A DNA stretch of 64,000 nt, from assembly GCF_026000115.1 (NCBI RefSeq), contig NZ_AP026867.1, positions 6,983,001 through 7,047,000 of the forward strand, written 5' to 3'. The stretch's first letter is position 1; every line of letters starts with the position of its first letter. The position numbers were made by a program, and so were the translations under genes. This DNA comes from Aureispira anguillae. Its GTDB lineage: Bacteria > Bacteroidota > Bacteroidia > Chitinophagales > Saprospiraceae. Positions 55,414 through 64,000 of this stretch are shown here, piece after piece. A model generated the notes under the pieces. The model did no database searches. It saw nothing but the letters and a program-made list of their open reading frames with translations, and had not been told where the DNA came from.

Positions 55414-56535
55414 ATGAAGTTTAAATTTGTATTAGCTTTTGTTTTGGGTATTAGCCTGATGACTCAGTATAGTTGCTCAAATGAGGTTGAAGTAGTTGGG
55501 ATTTGGAAAGACATTCCAGTAGTATATGGTGTAATGAATCGAGAAGATTCTATCCAGTATATTCGCATAGAAAGGGCTTATTTGCCTCCGAACCAAAGCG
55601 CTTTAGACGTTGCTCAAATACCAGACTCTTTATATTTTGATACCAATGAGGTTAAGATCCAATTATTTTATATTCACCAACCTTCAGGGGATACAATAGA
55701 ATGGCCTAAACCTTTTGAGCGTGTAAATTTAGCAGATGAGGGGATCGTAAGGGAACCAGGAATCTTCCAAAACAATCCAAGCTATGTTTATAAGACCACT
55801 GGTGGTTCAACATTTGATTTGTTATTAAAAATTCAGAATTATAAAACGGGGAATACCTTTTATGCCCGAACAGAGGCAGTCAATACAAAGAATACGATTT
55901 TGTTTACCACTCCATCTTATTCTCTTGTGCCACTAAAACCAATTGTTTGGCGAGATTTAAATCTACAAAACAATGAAATTTATCAATCCTTGACTGTAGA
56001 GCTTTCTGGAAATGGTTTTGCTTCAATTTATGATTATAAGTTTAGGTTTCATTATAAAGAATATGAGATCGATAATCAAGGGCTAGAGGTGCCAGGAACT
56101 AGAACGAATAAGTCTATTGTTTGGAAGGCTGCTAGTGACTTTATTCCACCTTCTACGAGTCAGACCAAGCGAGTGATCAAAGGGGAGAATTTCTATCAGT
56201 TTTTAGGTGGAGCCTTGTCGGATGTTACAGGAACAAATACCAGAAGATGTGCAGGCTATTTAGAAGTTTTTGTAGATGGAGGTTCTGCTAGTTTAAGAGA
56301 TTATATTTTGGCTAGAAAGTCTAATGAAGGCTTTGTTGGGGGCTTGTATCCTTCTGAGCCTTATTCTAATGTACAAGGAGGCTATGGTGTTTTTGCAACT
56401 TCTAGTCGTTTAGAGCGCAAAGATCGAGCATCAGACCCTCGATTGATGAGAATGTCAAACCTGACTTATCAACATCTTAGCGAAGGTCAATACACCAAGC
56501 ATTTAGGATTTGAATCCTTCAGTCCTTGCTATTAA
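55414..56535 (+). CDS. Hypothetical lipoprotein (possibly DUF4249-like)
   Basis: 373 residues with a lipoprotein signal (Cys at about 21 in QYSC). The rest is beta-rich, with an early segment (VVYGVMNREDSIQYIRIERAY) typical of a group of Bacteroidota surface lipoproteins, some of which are named DUF4249. I cannot confirm the family. It is an isolated gene between panB and dnaK. Confidence 0.55.
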   Translation: MKFKFVLAFVLGISLMTQYSCSNEVEVVGIWKDIPVVYGVMNREDSIQYIRIERAYLPPNQSALDVAQIPDSLYFDTNEVKIQLFYIHQPSGDTIEWPKPFERVNLADEGIVREPGIFQNNPSYVYKTTGGSTFDLLLKIQNYKTGNTFYARTEAVNTKNTILFTTPSYSLVPLKPIVWRDLNLQNNEIYQSLTVELSGNGFASIYDYKFRFHYKEYEIDNQGLEVPGTRTNKSIVWKAASDFIPPSTSQTKRVIKGENFYQFLGGALSDVTGTNTRRCAGYLEVFVDGGSASLRDYILARKSNEGFVGGLYPSEPYSNVQGGYGVFATSSRLERKDRASDPRLMRMSNLTYQHLSEGQYTKHLGFESFSPCY

Positions 56536-56602
56536 TCTAAAAAATATCCAAGACTGTAAGTAGCTACGCATAATTGATGTTACTTATTTTAGTAGAATAA
56601 AG

Positions 56603-56662
56603 AAACTGCCATTTGTCAATTTTATTGCAAATGGTAGTTTGCATTTGCTGCCAATAAAATTG
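56603..56662 (+). promoter_or_regulatory. Candidate alternative RNA structure upstream of dnaK
   Basis: Hairpin A: AAACTGCCATTTG (56603-56615) pairs with CAAATGGTAGTTT (56628-56640). Its loop contains CAATTTTATTG (56617-56627), which is perfectly complementary to CAATAAAATTG at 56652-56662. The pairings are either a pseudoknot or mutually exclusive, and CAAATG can also pair with CATTTG (56642-56647). The site lies about 170 bases before the dnaK ATG and just after the lipoprotein gene, so it may be that gene's terminator or a dnaK leader element. Confidence 0.4.
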
Positions 56663-56833
56663 GACATTTTGACATACTGACAGGCTTAAGTCAGCCAAAA
56701 AAGGATGGTTTAAAATCGAAATATGCCAATTTAACATTTTTTTTAGAATGGTATATCACTTGATCATAGAAGGGCAAACAACAATCGTTGTATGAATTAT
56801 TAGATATTAATTAAAAACTTAATAAAATAAATT

Positions 56834-58747
56834 ATGAGCAAAATCATTGGTATTGACTTAGGAACAACCAACTCTTGTGTTGCTGTAATGGAAGGGAACG
56901 AACCAGTGGTGATTACCAATAACGAAGGTAAACGTACCACTCCTTCAATTATCGGTTTTTTGGATAACGGTGAACGTAAAATCGGTGACCCTGCAAAACG
57001 TCAGGCTATCACAAATCCAAAACGCACTATTATGTCTATTAAACGTTTCATGGGAGTTCGCTATAGCGAAATTGCTCAAGAAGCGGGTCAAATGCCTTAT
57101 GAAGTCATAAAAGGTAATAATGATACTGTACGTGTCAAAATTGACGACAGAGAATATACTCCGCAAGAAATCTCTGCTATGGTATTGCAGAAAATGAAAA
57201 AAATTGCAGAGGATTACTTAGGTCAAGAAGTAACAGAAGCAGTTGTAACTGTACCTGCTTACTTTAACGATTCTCAACGTCAAGCTACTAAAGAAGCGGG
57301 AGAAATCGCTGGATTAACCGTTCGTCGTATTATCAACGAGCCTACTGCTGCTGCTTTGGCTTATGGTCTAGATAAAGGCGATAAAGATATGAAAATCGTT
57401 GTTTACGATTTAGGTGGTGGTACTTTTGATGTTTCTATCCTTGAATTGGGTGGAGGTGTATTTGAAGTAAAATCTACCAATGGAGATACTCATTTGGGAG
57501 GAGATGACTTTGACCGTGTTATCATGGAATGGTTAATGCAAGAATTCAAAGATCAGGAAGGAGAAGATCTTTCTCAAAATGCAGAGGCTTTGCAACGTTT
57601 AAAAGATGCTGCTGAAAAAGCTAAGATTGAGTTGTCTTCTGCGAATAGCACTGACATCAACTTGCCTTATATTTCTTTTGGTCCTTCTGGAGCTAAGCAC
57701 TTAGTTAGAACTTTAACTCGTGCTAAATTTGAGCAATTGGTTGATAGCTTGGTAAAACGTACGATTGAGCCATGTAAACAAGCTTTGGAAGATGCAGGTA
57801 TGTCTTTGGCTGATATCGACGAAGTAATTATGGTGGGTGGTTCTACTCGTATCCCTGCTATTCAAGAAGCAGTTGAGAAGTTCTTTAACAAAAAACCAAA
57901 CAGAAGTGTAAACCCTGATGAAGTAGTTGCTTTAGGTGCGGCTATTCAAGGTGGTGTACTAACTGGAGATGTAAAAGATGTTTTGTTGTTGGATGTTACT
58001 CCATTGTCTTTGGGTATCGAAACAATGGGTGGAGTATTTACAAAAGTAATTGAAGCAAATACTACAATCCCATCTAGTAAATCTCAAGTGTTCTCTACTG
58101 CTCAAGACAATCAACCTTCTGTAGAAATTAATGTACTACAAGGTGAACGTCCTATGGCTAATCAAAACCGCTCAATTGGTCGATTTAATTTGGATGGTAT
58201 TCCTCCAATGCGCCGTGGTGAAGCTCAAATTGAAGTAACGTTTGATATTGATGCCAATGGTATCTTAAAGGTTTCTGCTAAAGAGAAGAAAACAGGTAAA
58301 GAGCAATCTATCCGTATTGAAGCTTCTACTGGATTGACAGATGATGAAATCCAACGCATGAAAAATGAAGCAGAGGCAAATGCTGAAGCTGACAAAAAAG
58401 CGAGAGAAGCTGTTGATAAAGTAAACGAAGCCGATTCTGTAATTTTCCAAACAGAAAAACAATTGGAAGAGTACGGTGATAAAATTCCTGCGGATGCCAA
58501 AACTAATATCGAAGGTGCTTTGGCTAAGTTGAAAGAAGCGCACCAACGCCAAGATGTTGATGCTATTAACCGTGAATTGGAAGCTGTAAATGCTGCTTGG
58601 TCTGCTGCAACTCAAAACATGGATCCTAATGCTCAAGCTCAACCTCAACAAGATGCTTCAAATGCAAATAATGCGTCTGATGACAAAGGTGGAGATGATG
58701 TAACAGATGTAGAGTTTGAAGAAGTAGATGCAGATAAAAATTCTTAA
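56834..58747 (+). CDS. dnaK: Molecular chaperone DnaK (Hsp70)
   Basis: 637 residues, full length. The ATPase domain (about 1-380) has the family signatures [31 protein letters not shown] and [14 protein letters not shown]. The substrate-binding domain (about 390-505) has [18 protein letters not shown] helical lid follows, and the acidic tail ends in [15 protein letters not shown]. It is a cytoplasmic ATP-driven folding chaperone. The gene stands alone, without dnaJ or grpE beside it. Neither a CIRCE-type inverted repeat nor a clear -7 box was found upstream. Confidence 0.98.
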   Translation: MSKIIGIDLGTTNSCVAVMEGNEPVVITNNEGKRTTPSIIGFLDNGERKIGDPAKRQAITNPKRTIMSIKRFMGVRYSEIAQEAGQMPYEVIKGNNDTVRVKIDDREYTPQEISAMVLQKMKKIAEDYLGQEVTEAVVTVPAYFNDSQRQATKEAGEIAGLTVRRIINEPTAAALAYGLDKGDKDMKIVVYDLGGGTFDVSILELGGGVFEVKSTNGDTHLGGDDFDRVIMEWLMQEFKDQEGEDLSQNAEALQRLKDAAEKAKIELSSANSTDINLPYISFGPSGAKHLVRTLTRAKFEQLVDSLVKRTIEPCKQALEDAGMSLADIDEVIMVGGSTRIPAIQEAVEKFFNKKPNRSVNPDEVVALGAAIQGGVLTGDVKDVLLLDVTPLSLGIETMGGVFTKVIEANTTIPSSKSQVFSTAQDNQPSVEINVLQGERPMANQNRSIGRFNLDGIPPMRRGEAQIEVTFDIDANGILKVSAKEKKTGKEQSIRIEASTGLTDDEIQRMKNEAEANAEADKKAREAVDKVNEADSVIFQTEKQLEEYGDKIPADAKTNIEGALAKLKEAHQRQDVDAINRELEAVNAAWSAATQNMDPNAQAQPQQDASNANNASDDKGGDDVTDVEFEEVDADKNS

Positions 58748-58789
58748 GATTTAGCGTTATGCTTATCTGAGAAGTTAAATAAATAATTT

Positions 58790-58828
58790 TGAGCGACTAT
58801 TGGTTAGCCTATAGTCGCTCTTTTTTTG
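58790..58828 (+). terminator. Terminator of dnaK
   Basis: 10-base arms (GAGCGACTAT / ATAGTCGCTC) with a 10-base loop, then seven T. Confidence 0.88.
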
Positions 58829-59096
58829 TTAAAGCGTCAATTAAGAATTGTTTTGGGGGATCGATGCTAAAAAATAGACTTGTTGTTGTTCAGAAAACCA
58901 ATTAAATACCCATCTATTTTTATTTAAAAAAGCACAAAATGGACGTTTTACCCTCAAAAAATGATTTAATAAAGAAAATCTATAAAAATTAGGCTTTTTT
59001 TGTGAGAAAAAAAGAGCATTTAAAAAAATAATGTTATCTTTGCCAACGCTTTTGTAAACAAGACTAGAAAAACTAGCGATATAAATATAGATTGTG
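58829..59096. other. Leader and promoter region of rplS
   Basis: AT-rich, no coding frame. It contains TATCTTTG at 59035-59042, a good -7 box, leaving a leader of about 50 bases. Confidence 0.5.
59035..59042 (+). promoter_or_regulatory. -7 element of the rplS promoter (TATCTTTG)
   Basis: A typical strong Bacteroidota -7 box upstream of a ribosomal protein gene. The -33 TTTG is not clear at the right spacing. Confidence 0.5.
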
Positions 59097-59525
59097 ATGA
59101 ATGATTTAATGAACTTCGTAGAGCAACAAACAGCTCGTGATATTACTGATTATGACTTTTTTAAGTCAGGTGACACTGTTGCTGTTAGTTACAAAATTAT
59201 AGAAGGAAGCAAAGAACGTATTCAGATTTTCCGTGGAGATGTTATCCAAATTAAAGGATCTGGTATTTCTAAAACATTTACTGTTCGTAAAATATCTCAT
59301 GGTGTAGGTGTAGAGCGTGTATTTCCTTTCAATTCTCCTGCTGTTGCTTCAGTTAAGAACTTGAAAAAAGGTAATGTTCGTCGTGCACGTTTGTACTACT
59401 TGCGTGAATTGACTGGTAAATCTGCTCGTGTTAAAGAAAAGCAATTTACTAAAAAATTAGAAGCTAGCTTGAAAGGTAAAACTCGTAGAGCTACTTGGGC
59501 TTGGGAAGAAAAAGTATACAAATAA
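59097..59525 (+). CDS. rplS: 50S ribosomal protein L19
   Basis: 142 residues from ATG 59097; the GTG three bases earlier is less likely. The N-terminal two thirds are canonical (FKSGDTVAVSYKIIEGSKERIQ, FRGDVIQIKGSG, GVGVERVFPFNSP, RRARLYYLRELTGKSARVKEK). L19 sits at the interface of the 30S and 50S subunits. The extra basic C-terminus (about 115-142, TKKLEASLKGKTRRATW) is a lineage extension. It is monocistronic with its own terminator. Confidence 0.97.
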   Translation: MNDLMNFVEQQTARDITDYDFFKSGDTVAVSYKIIEGSKERIQIFRGDVIQIKGSGISKTFTVRKISHGVGVERVFPFNSPAVASVKNLKKGNVRRARLYYLRELTGKSARVKEKQFTKKLEASLKGKTRRATWAWEEKVYK

Positions 59526-59550
59526 GATAATACTTATTGGTATTTAAAAA

Positions 59551-59586
59551 TATAGAGCTGCTTGGAATTATCCCAAGCAGCTTTTG
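59551..59586 (+). terminator. Terminator of rplS
   Basis: Arms GAGCTGCTTGG / CCAAGCAGCTT-type (about 10 bases) with a short loop, followed by TTTTGCTGTTT. Confidence 0.8.
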
Positions 59587-59609
59587 CTGTTTGCTAAACC
59601 TACTTTATT

Positions 59610-60908
59610 ATGCAGCTAAAAATCTCTTTAACCGTTGTTTTGTTGGTGTTTTTATGCGCTTGTAATAATGATTCGGTCAGTAATAAAAAAGAAACGGCTA
59701 AGCTTGATGCTGTAGAAGGTCTAGAAAAGCCTTCATCATCAGTTGCTCAACTCGATAAATTTTTGGATTTGTTTCCCGTTGTTACCTCATTTGATTTTGA
59801 TGAAACCTTGTTTGACAAACACGAAGGGGGAGTAGGAACGGTTATTCCGATCGATATGGATGTTAATATCCTAAAAACAATACATGAGGGCTATGACGGA
59901 ACTGAGGATTTTTTCCCCAATGCCTTTAATTATGCTATTGCTAAATTTGAATTGCAGCCCAATGCTATTTGGGGGCTGATTGTGATGAATCACGAGCTAG
60001 GAGCTGATGGTCGAAACCAAAATTATTTTATTTACACAATAAATAAGGAGGGAACGATTATTCATCGGAAAACAGTAGCGGCTAGTGTCAGTTGGCAAAA
60101 TGGTGTGATTCAGGAAGTGGGGACTTTGGCAAAAAAGCAGGGCAGCTATCAAATAAAAACCTTATCAATAGAGGCTGATTGGGGGGAGAATGATGATATT
60201 CCCTATCCTTTACAGGGAAACACCTATACGTATACAATCACAGCCAAGGGGATGATAGAAGACAATGCAGAGGTGTGTTTTTTGATTCCGAATGAGGAGG
60301 GCTTGCCAACCAATAATAAGGTGTTTCCTACTGTTAAAATGATTAAGAATGAGCTTGCCCAAACGCCTATTGCAAAAGACTGGAAGCATTATTCACAGAC
60401 CAAAAATATTATTGCTTGGGAGGATGCTAATGGTGAAAATTATGTGCTTTTTGCAAGCCAAAATCGACAAGAGAACAAGGACTTGACGTTTGCTGGAAAA
60501 GCTGCTGAAAAGACATTACATGCTTGTCATTATACCATTAAAAACGGGCAGATAAACCAAGTTTGGGAAATGAATGACTATGAGGCCTTGTGTGAATTTG
60601 ATCTGTTTGCCAACTATATTTATAATAGTGTAGAATTGACGGATCTAGACCAAGATGGCATTGCCGAAATTTGTTTTATGTACTCTTTAGGCTGTATTAG
60701 TGATGTTAGTTCTGTTGGAGTGAAGTTAATGATGTATGAAAATGGTACTAAATATGCGTTAAGGGGCAGTTCTAGGATTTCGTTTGAATTGGAGACTACA
60801 ACTCGAAATCAGCCAATGTATACGGTAGATCGAGCATTTGAAGATGCTCCAGAAGTGTTCTTAAAATTTGCCCAAAAGCATTGGGAACGTTATGATGTAG
60901 TATACTAA
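59610..60908 (+). CDS. Lipoprotein resembling the M949_RS01915 surface-polysaccharide family
   Basis: 432 residues with a lipoprotein signal (FLCAC, Cys at about 18). The C-terminal part (about 340-432) has the pattern DLDQDGIAEICFMYSLGC, DVSSVGVKLMMYENGTKYALRG, which recalls a Bacteroidota family named after M949_RS01915, linked to surface polysaccharide in Riemerella; this match is from memory and not secure. The middle part is beta-rich with no other motif seen. The protein is probably on the envelope. It ends with a hairpin shared with the converging prenyl synthase gene. Confidence 0.5.
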   Translation: MQLKISLTVVLLVFLCACNNDSVSNKKETAKLDAVEGLEKPSSSVAQLDKFLDLFPVVTSFDFDETLFDKHEGGVGTVIPIDMDVNILKTIHEGYDGTEDFFPNAFNYAIAKFELQPNAIWGLIVMNHELGADGRNQNYFIYTINKEGTIIHRKTVAASVSWQNGVIQEVGTLAKKQGSYQIKTLSIEADWGENDDIPYPLQGNTYTYTITAKGMIEDNAEVCFLIPNEEGLPTNNKVFPTVKMIKNELAQTPIAKDWKHYSQTKNIIAWEDANGENYVLFASQNRQENKDLTFAGKAAEKTLHACHYTIKNGQINQVWEMNDYEALCEFDLFANYIYNSVELTDLDQDGIAEICFMYSLGCISDVSSVGVKLMMYENGTKYALRGSSRISFELETTTRNQPMYTVDRAFEDAPEVFLKFAQKHWERYDVVY

Positions 60909-60917
60909 GGATAAACA

Positions 60918-60978
60918 ACCAATTTGAAGATTAAAAAATTGTCTATGGAGAGGATTATTAATCTCCAAATTGGTTCAT
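60918..60978. terminator. Bidirectional hairpin between converging genes
   Basis: 18-base arms (AACCAATTTGAAGATTAA / TTAATCTCCAAATTGGTT, one G-U) around a loop of about 20 bases, followed by CATTTTTAA on the plus strand. Confidence 0.65.
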
Positions 60979-60988
60979 TTTTAAATGA

Positions 60989-61960
60989 TTAATGCTCCCG
61001 TTTGATCAATAAATCAAGGAAGCCATAGAGCGGAGCTTTTGACGCTTCGCTAAGTGTTAATTGGTTTAGATTTTCAACAGCTTTTTGGTGGTATTCTGCC
61101 ATAATTTTTTTCATTTCATTCGGAATATCCAAATCCATAAAAATAGCAGTGACTCGCTCAATTTTGGCTGCTTCTTCCGTTGCAGGCGGTGTGCTAGATA
61201 ATAATGTTTTTAGTTCGTCATGTGTAGCAGAATCAGCAAGTTCTAGTGCCTTAATAACCAGTGCGGTTTTTTTATTTTGGACAATATCTCCTCCAATGCG
61301 TTTGCCAACTTTTGCTTGCTTACCAAAGGTATCTAGCCAATCGTCTTGCATTTGGAAAGCAATCCCCATATTGCGACCAAATTCGCCCACTAATTCAGCA
61401 TCTTCTATAGAAGCACCTCCAACCAAAGCGCCCATTTTCATTGCTCCATAAAGCAAAATAGAAGTTTTTAGTTCGATCATTTTAGTGTATTCTGGTAGGC
61501 TGACACTTTCCTGTGTTTCAAAATTGACATCCATTTGTTGTCCTTCGCAAACACCAATGGCAACTTCATTAAAAATCGGCAAAATAATCGGCAATAAATC
61601 AGGGTTAACTTTACTTAAATGATGATAGGCATACACCAACATAACATCCCCCGAAAGAATAGCGGTATTGGTGTTGAATTTTTTGTGTACAGCAGGTTTT
61701 CCTCTACGTATTGGCGATTCATCCATGATGTCATCATGAACTAAGGAGAAGTTATGAAAGATTTCGACGGCATAAGCTACTGGCAATGCAGGGCTGACAT
61801 CTTCTGAAAATAAACGGCAAGCCATTAGTGCCAATAAAGGGCGGATTTGCTTACCTCCCAAAGATAAAATGTAATCAATTGGTTCATAAAGCTCTTGTGG
61901 GCTATGACTCAAAAAATTATGATCTTGTTGATAACGGTTAAAGAGTTCACGTAGGTCCAT
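60989..61960 (-). CDS. Polyprenyl (isoprenyl) diphosphate synthase
   Basis: 323 residues. Both Asp-rich motifs are present: first DDIMDESPIRRG (about 76-87) and second DDWLD (about 209-213). GGKQIRPLL (about 35-43) binds diphosphate. The enzyme adds isopentenyl diphosphate units to an allylic starter to make farnesyl-, geranylgeranyl- or longer chains for quinone, undecaprenol or carotenoid synthesis. The residue before the first motif that sets chain length is small/aliphatic (FSLVH), which does not settle the product. It is cytoplasmic. Confidence 0.92.
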   Translation of the reverse strand: MDLRELFNRYQQDHNFLSHSPQELYEPIDYILSLGGKQIRPLLALMACRLFSEDVSPALPVAYAVEIFHNFSLVHDDIMDESPIRRGKPAVHKKFNTNTAILSGDVMLVYAYHHLSKVNPDLLPIILPIFNEVAIGVCEGQQMDVNFETQESVSLPEYTKMIELKTSILLYGAMKMGALVGGASIEDAELVGEFGRNMGIAFQMQDDWLDTFGKQAKVGKRIGGDIVQNKKTALVIKALELADSATHDELKTLLSSTPPATEEAAKIERVTAIFMDLDIPNEMKKIMAEYHQKAVENLNQLTLSEASKAPLYGFLDLLIKREH

Positions 61961-62035
61961 TTTATTAGAAGTTAGATTTTGTTCTATAAAGAATAGTAGG
62001 GCTAAGAAACCATTTTTTACCTATAATTTGAAAAA

Positions 62036-62830
62036 TTATTTAAAATATTTGAGCGTAGAATCCAGAAGGTGTTGATGAATTAGAGGGGTACCTGCAATGA
62101 TTTCTCGACCATGAATGAAGTTATTTTCTCCCGAAAAATCGCTCACCACTCCACCTGCTTGTTGTACAATAAATGCGCCACCTGCTACATCCCAAGGCGA
62201 TAGGCTATACTCAAAATAACCATCAAATCGTCCACAAGCTACATAAGCCAAATCTAGCGCAGCAGAGCCCAAACGGCGCAAGCCTCTAGTGCCTAACATC
62301 AGAGGTTTAATCATTTGAAGATAGGCATCCATTTGCTCAAAATCATAATAGGGGAAACCCGTAGCTAGTAAGGATTGGGCAATGCTATCAGTCGTGCTAA
62401 CTCGTATTGCTCGTTGATTTAGAAATGCTTGGTCGCTGCCTTTCCAACTATAAAATGTTTCTTGGTTATTCACTTCATGGACAACGCCCAAAACCGTTTC
62501 ATTTTGATATTGCAATGCAATACTGATGGCAAAAAAGGGGAGTTGGTGCAAAAAGTTGGTGGTGCCATCTAAAGGGTCGATAATCCATTGCCAGTCTTTC
62601 TTTTCATAAGCAACGGTCTCTTCCTCTGCCAAAAAAGCCGCTTCAGGCAAAAAAGCACTTAAGCCATCAATCAATTGTTGTTCTGCCGATTTATCGACAT
62701 AACTGACCAAATGATTGAGTTGTTTGTGTTCAATATCTTGACGTTTGACTTTGCCAAGTTCTGCTTTTAAAAACTGTCCAACTTCTACCGTAAGCTGGCA
62801 AGTTTTTTGACAAATTAATTCTAAGTTCAT
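62036..62830 (-). CDS. Inositol monophosphatase-family protein
   Basis: 264 residues with the metal-binding motifs of the family: EEE at about 71-73, IDPLDGTTNF (about 87-96), and WDVAGGAFIVQQAGG (about 213-227). Members dephosphorylate inositol phosphate, 3'-phosphoadenosine-phosphate or fructose-bisphosphate; SuhB-like proteins also bind RNA polymerase. The substrate cannot be told here. It is 98 bases from the pyrophosphatase gene on the same strand, with a hairpin between them. Confidence 0.9.
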   Translation of the reverse strand: MNLELICQKTCQLTVEVGQFLKAELGKVKRQDIEHKQLNHLVSYVDKSAEQQLIDGLSAFLPEAAFLAEEETVAYEKKDWQWIIDPLDGTTNFLHQLPFFAISIALQYQNETVLGVVHEVNNQETFYSWKGSDQAFLNQRAIRVSTTDSIAQSLLATGFPYYDFEQMDAYLQMIKPLMLGTRGLRRLGSAALDLAYVACGRFDGYFEYSLSPWDVAGGAFIVQQAGGVVSDFSGENNFIHGREIIAGTPLIHQHLLDSTLKYFK

Positions 62831-62869
62831 CAGATAAAATTTAGGAATCGAAAGGTCTATAATGAGTAA

Positions 62870-62897
62870 ACGCTAAAGTACGGGTACTTTAGCGTTT
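62870..62897. terminator. Hairpin after the pyrophosphatase gene
   Basis: AACGCTAAAGTAC / TACTTTAGCGTT-type arms (12 bases) around GGG. The longest T run lies on the plus side (TTTATTTTATTTTTTTT); on the minus side only a short T stretch follows. Confidence 0.6.
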
Positions 62898-62927
62898 ATT
62901 TTATTTTTTTTTATGTTGAGTTGCTTT

Positions 62928-63635
62928 TCAAACGGTAACATTCAAAGCTTCTGCCAATGTTTTTGCCAAGTCCTCATTGAGAGAACCATAGTGTGTTTCG
63001 TAGTCTTGTTGGCTTCTACGAACAACCTCTAGCGCCTCTTCTCTACCATAAGTATGTGTAATTTCAACTTCTTTGGTACTTTCTGGATTGTCTGGATCTT
63101 CTTTGTAAGTCAAGAAATAATGCTTGATGCGTTTGATCAATTTTTGAGGACAATCTTTGATGTCTTTAATGTCGCCATAAGTATGGTCGCCCTTTAACAC
63201 AGCTACAATTTTGTCATCTGCTTCCCCTCCATCAATCATGCGAAAACCACCTACAACTACTGCATCCAATAACAAGTCGCCATGAGGCAATGCTCTATCC
63301 ATCAAAACACAAATATCCAAAGGATCTTCGTCTCCTACAATACCAGTTCTACCTGTCTGTTGCATGCAGAATTCAGCCATAGCTTCAGCGGAATAGGTTT
63401 TAGGAATCAAACCATAAGGAACAGGAATGGTGTTAGAGAATTTATTGGGACGGTCAATCATTAGATAACCGCTTTCTTTACAAATTTCATATTTCATTTG
63501 ATCGCCAGGAACTACCTCAATGTAGCAACGAACCACCTCAGGAGCACCTTCTCCTACATTAATACCATGCCAAGGATGTGCTTTGTAACGCTTGCCGAAT
63601 TTATTCCAAATATCATGCAGTTTGTCGTTAGCCAT
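62928..63635 (-). CDS. ppa: Inorganic pyrophosphatase (family I)
   Basis: 235 residues. Family I motifs are IPVPYGLIP-type turn, the active-site cluster GDEDPLDICVL (about 101-111), DHTYGDIKDI and KRIKHYFLTYK. The enzyme splits pyrophosphate to drive biosynthesis in the cytoplasm. It is somewhat longer than the 175-residue bacterial minimum, like many Bacteroidota versions. A TAACTTTG element at 63726-63733 (minus strand) is a fair -7 box. Confidence 0.93.
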   Translation of the reverse strand: MANDKLHDIWNKFGKRYKAHPWHGINVGEGAPEVVRCYIEVVPGDQMKYEICKESGYLMIDRPNKFSNTIPVPYGLIPKTYSAEAMAEFCMQQTGRTGIVGDEDPLDICVLMDRALPHGDLLLDAVVVGGFRMIDGGEADDKIVAVLKGDHTYGDIKDIKDCPQKLIKRIKHYFLTYKEDPDNPESTKEVEITHTYGREEALEVVRRSQQDYETHYGSLNEDLAKTLAEALNVTV

Positions 63636-63725
63636 AATTTTTAATAAAAGTTTAAAGTATATATGCTAGAAAATAAATGATTTGGACTATTAACCTAAAA
63701 CGATTTAATAATCGGTACCAATTTG

Positions 63726-63733
63726 CAAAGTTA
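63726..63733 (-). promoter_or_regulatory. Candidate -7 element (TAACTTTG) of ppa
   Basis: CAAAGTTA on the plus strand, about 90 bases upstream of the ppa start. No clear -33 box. Confidence 0.4.
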
Positions 63734-63866
63734 CAACATTTGTTTTAGACTAGACCTAAAAGTTTATTCTTTTTTGTTTCTGTTTGATAATTTTTACCTA
63801 AATATTAGAAAACCAGTTATAGTACAATTATGCTGCTACATGGTTTTAACAGAGGAATGTAAATGA

Positions 63867-64000
63867 TCAATTGTTCTTGATTAAATTTAACAAATCTTCA
63901 GCAGATAATTTAGAACTAGCATCTGTCCCTTCTAATAAAGAATCCGCTAAATCTCGCTTGTTTTCATGCAACTTGATAATTTTTTCTTCAATGGTATTTT
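63867..64000 (-). CDS. SNF2-family DEAD/DEAH-box helicase, C-terminal end (partial)
   Basis: Translation of the minus strand from the right edge gives 43 residues ending at the TGA at 63869-63867: NTIEEKIIKLHENKRDLADS, then LLEGTDASSKLSAEDLLNLI and KNN. This is the typical end of SNF2-type helicases, where TIEEKI..L...K..L marks the last helix of the second RecA domain and LS.EDLL.L the final helix. The rest of the gene lies beyond the window. SNF2 proteins are ATP-driven DNA translocases. Confidence 0.75.
   Translation of the reverse strand, partial: NTIEEKIIKLHENKRDLADSLLEGTDASSKLSAEDLLNLIKNN

Noticed and set aside
58265-58651. 128-codon minus-strand frame opposite dnaK
   Set aside because: It is antisense to a fully conserved DnaK region and has no start context or family resemblance.

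Overview
This 64 kb window looks like a chromosomal segment from a Bacteroidota bacterium, most likely a Saprospiraceae/Aureispira-type gliding marine bacterium. This is an inference from content. The DNA is AT-rich and start codons lack obvious Shine-Dalgarno sequences. Several promoters fit the Bacteroidota pattern TTTG-N19-21-TAnnTTTG. The window also has a type IX secretion sorting domain, OmpA/PD40, OMP_b-brl and DUF2027-Smr proteins, and a full alternative complex III (ACIII) operon. I saw no rRNA, tRNA, CRISPR array, phage or transposase gene.

Layout. 1-4.5 kb: an exporter set (ABC protein with an eroded ATPase, HlyD-type fusion protein, TolC-type outer-membrane protein), followed by a 167-bp inverted-repeat element. 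4.7-6.1 kb: PPK2 polyphosphate kinase and a DUF4442 hotdog protein. 6.4-16.1 kb: an OmpA/PD40 envelope protein, DUF3137 and lipoprotein genes, DUF2490, a SulP anion transporter, a Crp/Fnr regulator, and an ECF sigma factor with a likely membrane anti-sigma partner. 16.2-30 kb, all minus strand: an outer-membrane beta-barrel receptor, a large secreted protein with two SUMF1-like domains, a T9SS-secreted alpha/beta hydrolase, an unknown coiled-coil protein, a TPR-CHAT protein, and a DUF2027-Smr protein.

30.5-49.4 kb: a respiratory block starting from one good promoter. It holds ActA-ActB-ActC-ActD-ActE-ActF (quinol:electron-acceptor oxidoreductase), cytochrome c oxidase subunits II and I, heme O synthase, two subunit III-type proteins and a subunit IV-type protein, then a strong terminator. 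A degenerate SCO-like protein, a DUF420 protein and a small CPMC-motif membrane protein follow. Together they carry electrons from menaquinol to oxygen and assemble the oxidase. ActE carries a C-terminal OmpA-type peptidoglycan-binding domain, and several subunits carry His-rich segments.

49.7-52.9 kb is the most unusual locus: two paralogous lipoprotein SdpC-like toxin precursors followed by SdpA and SdpB. This is a complete biosynthetic set for an SDP-type (sporulation-delaying-protein/cannibalism) peptide, here in a Gram-negative genome. The two precursors share leader and tail but carry entirely different cores: one a hydrophobic Ala/Val helix, the other a Tyr-Asn/Phe-Asn repeat. I found no SdpI-type immunity gene in the window.

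53-64 kb: housekeeping genes. These are MltG, PanB, an unknown lipoprotein, DnaK (with an upstream candidate RNA switch), ribosomal protein L19, a lipoprotein resembling the M949_RS01915 family, a polyprenyl synthetase, an inositol monophosphatase-family enzyme, inorganic pyrophosphatase, and the C-terminal end of an SNF2-type helicase cut by the window edge.
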